Of a stretch of 23,724 bases of DNA, positions 23,420 through 23,724 are shown in pieces. Made by a program: the position numbers and the translations under genes. Under the pieces are notes generated by a model, which was given only the letters and a program-made list of their open reading frames with translations, made no database searches and was not told where the DNA came from. The stretch's first letter is position 1; each line of letters starts with the position of its first letter. Origin of the DNA: Bacteroidota bacterium (GTDB taxonomy: Bacteria; Bacteroidota; Bacteroidia; Chitinophagales; Chitinophagaceae); the NCBI GenBank assembly GCA_947463975.1, contig CANHUW010000009.1, positions 1-23,724 on the forward strand. Reading direction: 5' to 3'.

Positions 23420-23724
23420 ATGGAATTTAAAAGAGGGACTTTAGACAATCAACAGTTAATTCATTTATATCGTTCTATGGTAGTGCCAAGAATGATAGAG
23501 GATAAAATGTTGGTACTGCTACGTCAAGGTAAAATTAGCAAATGGTTTAGCGGTATTGGTCAAGAAGCGATTTCGGTAGGCGCAACTTTGGCCATGGATC
23601 CAACTGAATGGATGATGCCTTTGCATAGAAATTTAGGGGTATTTACTTCACGCAATATGTCATTGGTAGATTTGTTTAAACAGTGGCAAGGAGATAGAGA
23701 TGGTTTTAGTAAAGCAAGAGAGAG
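23420..23724 (+). CDS. Thiamine-diphosphate-dependent 2-oxoacid dehydrogenase E1 (N-terminal part)
   Basis: The first 101 codons are visible and the frame runs off the window. Visible family features: LYRSMVVPRMIEDKM near 17-31, a GKISKWFSGIGQEAISVGATLAM segment near 37-59 and the PLHRNLGVF stretch near 68-76, matching the start of the E1 alpha domain of pyruvate or branched-chain 2-oxoacid dehydrogenases. These enzymes decarboxylate a 2-oxoacid and transfer the acyl group to lipoyl-E2. The form resembles the Bacteroidota branched-chain type, often an alpha-beta fusion of ~650-700 aa, but the thiamine-binding GDG and any beta domain lie outside the window, so substrate and fusion state are not determinable here. 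Confidence 0.82.
   Translation, partial: MEFKRGTLDNQQLIHLYRSMVVPRMIEDKMLVLLRQGKISKWFSGIGQEAISVGATLAMDPTEWMMPLHRNLGVFTSRNMSLVDLFKQWQGDRDGFSKARE

Noticed and set aside
1..23724. Signs of a mobile element, prophage, defence island or CRISPR array
   Set aside because: No transposase, integrase, phage or nuclease-type genes, no direct-repeat arrays, no tRNA-attached junctions, and base composition looks even; the genes are conserved housekeeping families.

Overview
The window looks like an ordinary housekeeping segment of a Bacteroidota chromosome, most likely Chitinophagaceae-like. The reasons are AT-rich coding DNA, the family types present (a divergent PEP carboxylase, a GldA-like ATPase, a gamma/alpha-fused 2-oxoacid:acceptor oxidoreductase, a probable E1 of the branched-chain 2-oxoacid dehydrogenase type), mostly A-rich rather than Shine-Dalgarno leaders, and repeated matches to the Bacteroidota -7 promoter element TAnnTTTG in front of genes. 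The genus call is inference. I see no rRNA, tRNA, CRISPR array, insertion sequence or prophage. No stretch of 300 bases lacks a gene; the largest gaps are about 85-120 bases (upstream of mreB, acs/MHS, eno/ftsB, korA/deacetylase, before the YccA-like gene) and hold promoter-like boxes or terminators.

Layout. (1) 1-82: the last 25 codons of a probable AlkA-type DNA glycosylase on +, whose stop abuts that of ppc. (2) 83-9417, minus strand: the rod-shape/elongasome cluster mreB-mreC-mreD-mrdA(PBP2)-rodA, tightly packed with overlaps, followed by a metallo-beta-lactamase-fold hydrolase and ppc. (3) 9525-10811: purD on minus; then a POT-family peptide transporter on +, convergent with acs (acetyl-CoA synthetase). 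(4) 14333-16302: acs diverges from an MHS-type MFS transporter that carries an unusual ~100-residue polar insertion and is followed by an 84-aa two-helix membrane protein. (5) 16328-19687, plus strand: a GldA-like ABC ATPase, enolase, a FtsB/DivIC-family division protein and endonuclease III. (6) 19758-21602: korA on minus, without an adjacent korB, separated from nth by a bidirectional terminator. (7) 21712-23724, plus strand: a NodB-type polysaccharide deacetylase, a Bax-inhibitor-1/YccA-like membrane protein with a strong terminator, and the start of a thiamine-diphosphate E1 dehydrogenase that runs off the end.

Together the genes cover cell-shape and wall synthesis (MreBCD, PBP2, RodA, FtsB-like) and central carbon flow around PEP, acetyl-CoA and 2-oxoacids (enolase, PEPC, Acs, KorA, E1). 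Several genes have an in-frame upstream TTG that would extend the protein, but promoter-like or terminator sequences lie inside those extensions, so the internal ATG is preferred (mreB, korA, gldA-like, deacetylase, ftsB-like, small membrane protein).

I did not find a clear new defence or mobile system. The best leads are the acs / MHS transporter / small two-helix protein arrangement, which resembles the acs-yjcH-actP design with an unrelated transporter; a mutually exclusive hairpin set between eno and ftsB; several promoters placed so close to the ATG that the mRNAs should be nearly leaderless; and a PEP carboxylase with substitutions at two normally conserved active-site positions.
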